Source of the DNA: Thermoanaerobaculia bacterium
Lineage (GTDB): Bacteria; Acidobacteriota; Thermoanaerobaculia; UBA5066
Direction of reading: 5' to 3'
DNA length: 7,228 bases
NCBI GenBank assembly: GCA_017999215.1
Contig: JAGOBQ010000215.1
Coordinates: 1-7,228 of the forward strand
Below, one piece after another: positions 5,562 through 7,228 of this stretch. Each line of letters starts with the position of its first letter. Within the stretch, counting starts at the first letter, position 1. Position numbers and translations under genes: made by a program. The notes below the pieces were generated by a model, which had not been told where the DNA came from, ran no database searches, and saw nothing but the letters and a program-made list of their open reading frames with translations.

Positions 5562-6863
5562 TCAGGCCGGCGGCGGACGGACCGCGTTGCGAGCGACCTC
5601 GACGACGTCGCCACGCACGGCGATCCGGGGTCGGGCGGAAGCGGGGCGCGTCGCGTAGAGCGGCTCGAGGAGCGCGGCGATGCGGGCGGCGCCGTCCGGG
5701 CCCGTCGTCCGGATTCGCCAGAGAAAGCCGACGCCGTGCGCGCCCGGGGTCTCGTCGGAGCACGAGAAGACGATCCGGTCGTCCTGCCAGGAGGCCGCGG
5801 CCTCTCGGGACGCGTCGCCGGCCCCGGCCTGCTCGAGGAGGGTCCCGAGGACCCACTCGCCGAGCGTGTCGGCCCAGGATGCGGTCCCGCCGCCCGGGAC
5901 CATCCGCGGCGTCGGCCGATCCGTCGGAGCGAGCCTCAGGCGAGGAGGGAGTGCGACGCCGGGTCGGAGGATCTCCCGGGTCGTCGTGGGGAGCCGGCGG
6001 TAAGCGGCGTCGACGGCGGGCCAGCCGCCGGCCGCCTTCTTCTGCCGCACCCAGGCGGTGCCGGCGGCGTACGGGAAGACGAGCTCCCGGACGAAATAGG
6101 CGGGGACCCCGTCGGCGCCGTCGACGCCGTCCGGGTCGTCGAGGCCGTCGAGGACCTGCTCGAGCGGGTCTTCTCCGAGAGCTTCCCGGGCCTCCTCGGG
6201 AACACTTTCGAGCAGGGCCTCGGTCATCAGGACCGTCGCCTCCCCCTCGAGAAAGGCCTGGAGCGCGAGGAGGGAGTCCGTCGAGTCGCGAAGCGCCTTC
6301 ATTCTCCGGTCGAGGCCGAGGCGCTGGTCCTGCAGGGCATGGGTCAGCTCGTGGGCGAGGAGGAGCTGCTCCATCAGGTCGCCCGCGGGGCCGGCAACGT
6401 CCCGGGACCTCTCGGGGACGATGTAGAAGCGCTTCTCCGCCGGGTCGTAGAAGCCGACGACCTGGCGGGTGTAGAGGCGGGTCAGCCGGTCGAGAAGACC
6501 GGGAGATGGCTCGATCAGGCCGAGGGCGGCGAGGCCGGCGGCATAAGCCTCGAACGGAATCGGGAGGTCCTGGGCGAGCTTCTTCGCGAGGACCGCCTCG
6601 AGCTCCTTCTCCGGAAGGAGGGCGGAGGCGACGGGGGAGCGGAAGGAGGCGCCTCGCACCTTCTCGACGAGCTTCTGGGCCTTCGCGACCCGGACGGCGA
6701 GGAGGGCGGATTCGTCGGAACGGGCCGGCGGCGCGGCGAGGGAAACGAAGGGGGCGACCGCGAAGAGCCCGACGATGAGGGGAAGAGGCTTCGAGAGTGG
6801 ACGCCGTCGCCCGGGGTCGCGTATGATTTCGGCGACGTCGTCGCAGGGCTCGGGCGCGAACAT
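5562..6863 (-). CDS. Predicted exported HExxH zinc metalloprotease of unrecognised family
   Basis: A 433-residue protein from ATG at 6863 to a TGA at 5564-5562. After an n-region of about 26 residues comes a hydrophobic core (LPLIVGLFAVAPFVSLAAPPA, residues 27-47, omitting no residues), read as a signal peptide or N-terminal anchor. The zinc-site helix is LLAHELTHALQDQ, with H171, E172 and H175. E206 in FLEGEA, 31 residues later, is the likely third ligand, giving a gluzincin-like arrangement. A strand motif, VVGFYDPAEKRFYIVPE (136-151), precedes the site. The C-terminal part carries AAASWQDDR (355-363), a pattern I associate with uncharacterised secreted bacterial peptidase-like proteins. 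Residues 239-252 are a DG-rich stretch that may be a loop. Substrate and family name are not recognised. The start is uncertain: no clear ribosome site is visible, though I see no alternative ATG, GTG or TTG before the hydrophobic core. The gene ends 3 nt from the converging CPBP gene. Confidence 0.85.
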   Translation of the reverse strand: MFAPEPCDDVAEIIRDPGRRRPLSKPLPLIVGLFAVAPFVSLAAPPARSDESALLAVRVAKAQKLVEKVRGASFRSPVASALLPEKELEAVLAKKLAQDLPIPFEAYAAGLAALGLIEPSPGLLDRLTRLYTRQVVGFYDPAEKRFYIVPERSRDVAGPAGDLMEQLLLAHELTHALQDQRLGLDRRMKALRDSTDSLLALQAFLEGEATVLMTEALLESVPEEAREALGEDPLEQVLDGLDDPDGVDGADGVPAYFVRELVFPYAAGTAWVRQKKAAGGWPAVDAAYRRLPTTTREILRPGVALPPRLRLAPTDRPTPRMVPGGGTASWADTLGEWVLGTLLEQAGAGDASREAAASWQDDRIVFSCSDETPGAHGVGFLWRIRTTGPDGAARIAALLEPLYATRPASARPRIAVRGDVVEVARNAVRPPPA

Positions 6864-6878
6864 GGCGCCGCAGCTTAG

Positions 6879-6895
6879 CAGGGGCGGGGCCCCTG
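6879..6895. repeat. 7-bp inverted repeat in the divergent intergenic spacer
   Basis: CAGGGGC (6879-6885) and GCCCCTG (6889-6895) are perfect inverted arms around GGG. The element sits in the 78-bp spacer between the exported metalloprotease (start 6863, - strand) and the anti-sigma kinase (start 6942, + strand). It could be a dyad operator, or a hairpin in the leader of either transcript. The GC-rich background makes short repeats like this common. Confidence 0.4.
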
Positions 6896-6941
6896 ACCCC
6901 GTCGCTCCCGGTCTCGGTGCGGCGTCCTGACAGACAAAACG

Positions 6942-7228
6942 ATGACCGCAGCAGCGCCCGGCCCCATCGTCCTCTGGCTTTCGAGCCGCTACGAGAACAT
7001 CGAGCTGGCTCAGGCGGCGCTCGCCCACGTCTGCCGCCTCCGGGGGATCGACGCGGAGATGGAGCACTGGATCGGCATGGCGATGCGGGAGGCGGTGGCC
7101 AACGCGGTGAAGCACGGCAACCGGCTCGATCCGGACAAGCGCGTCCTCGTGAAGCTCGAGTCGGCGGGCGACGACCTGACGATCGTGGTCGGGGACGAGG
7201 GCGGAGGCTTCGACGCGGAGAGGATCTC
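6942..7228 (+). CDS. RsbW/SpoIIAB-like anti-sigma factor, serine/threonine-kinase ATPase domain, 3'-truncated
   Basis: The frame from ATG 6942 stays open to the right edge, giving 95 complete codons with no stop. It begins with a short strand, an LSSRYENIELAQ segment and a helix, as in RsbW/SpoIIAB proteins. The GHKL N-box is visible as E50-A-V-A-N54-A-V-K57-H58-G-N (MAMREAVANAVKHGN), followed by a strand pair and the G1 box D85-E-G87-G-G89-F-D. These bind Mg-ATP. Family members bind a sigma factor and phosphorylate an STAS-domain anti-anti-sigma partner in partner-switching control; others pair with PP2C phosphatases in two-component-like networks. The usual length is about 140-160 residues, so roughly one third, including the ATP lid, is missing. 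An in-frame TGA at 6894 and no other normal start codon support ATG 6942, though the ribosome site is weak. Partners are not in the window. Confidence 0.88.
   Translation, partial: MTAAAPGPIVLWLSSRYENIELAQAALAHVCRLRGIDAEMEHWIGMAMREAVANAVKHGNRLDPDKRVLVKLESAGDDLTIVVGDEGGGFDAERI

Noticed and set aside
5048..6878. Long + strand frames (5048-6778 and 5736-6878) opposite the exported metalloprotease.
   Set aside because: Arg/Gly/Glu-rich shadows. The - strand frame contains a signal sequence and an HExxH zinc site.
6864..7115. An 84-codon N-terminal extension of the metalloprotease frame to an ATG at 7115.
   Set aside because: It would run antisense through the RsbW-like gene and place the signal sequence over 100 residues inside the protein. 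The ATG at 6863 is better.

Overview
The window is a 7.2-kb, very GC-rich chromosomal segment with long, tightly packed genes, strong G/C preference at third codon positions, and long open frames in other frames and on the opposite strand that follow from the base composition. The Omp85 outer-membrane protein and TamB-like protein show a diderm (Gram-negative) bacterium. An Acidobacteriota-type organism, or another high-GC diderm such as a myxobacterium, would fit. This is inferred from gene style and content, and no marker settles the phylum.

Left part (1-4339, + strand): the C-terminal 518 codons of a TamB (DUF490) family protein, cut by the window edge. It overlaps by a TTGA junction a 927-residue Omp85 (BamA/TamA family) protein with a signal peptide, about seven POTRA repeats and a C-terminal beta-barrel ending in Phe. 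The two look translationally coupled. Together they form an envelope module: a periplasm-spanning beta-groove protein and an outer-membrane barrel that inserts proteins or supports lipid transport.

Middle (4340-4778): a complete tRNA-Asp(GTC) with encoded CCA, preceded by a promoter with a perfect TATAAT and a G+C-rich discriminator, and followed by a strong GC hairpin that probably terminates transcription. About 190 bp of non-coding DNA then precede the next gene, with only a weak extended -10-like site.

Right part (4779-7228): a CPBP/CAAX-type intramembrane metalloprotease on the + strand converges, with a 3-nt gap, on a predicted exported HExxH zinc metalloprotease on the - strand. A 78-bp divergent spacer carrying a 7-bp inverted repeat separates the latter from the start of an RsbW/SpoIIAB-like anti-sigma kinase (+ strand), truncated by the right edge.

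No CRISPR array, insertion sequence, prophage gene or rRNA was seen, and no stretch over 300 bases lacks a gene. I found no convincing new multi-gene system. The most notable items are the seven-POTRA Omp85 coupled to TamB in tamB-first order, and the unclassified exported metalloprotease with an Asp/Gly-rich loop.
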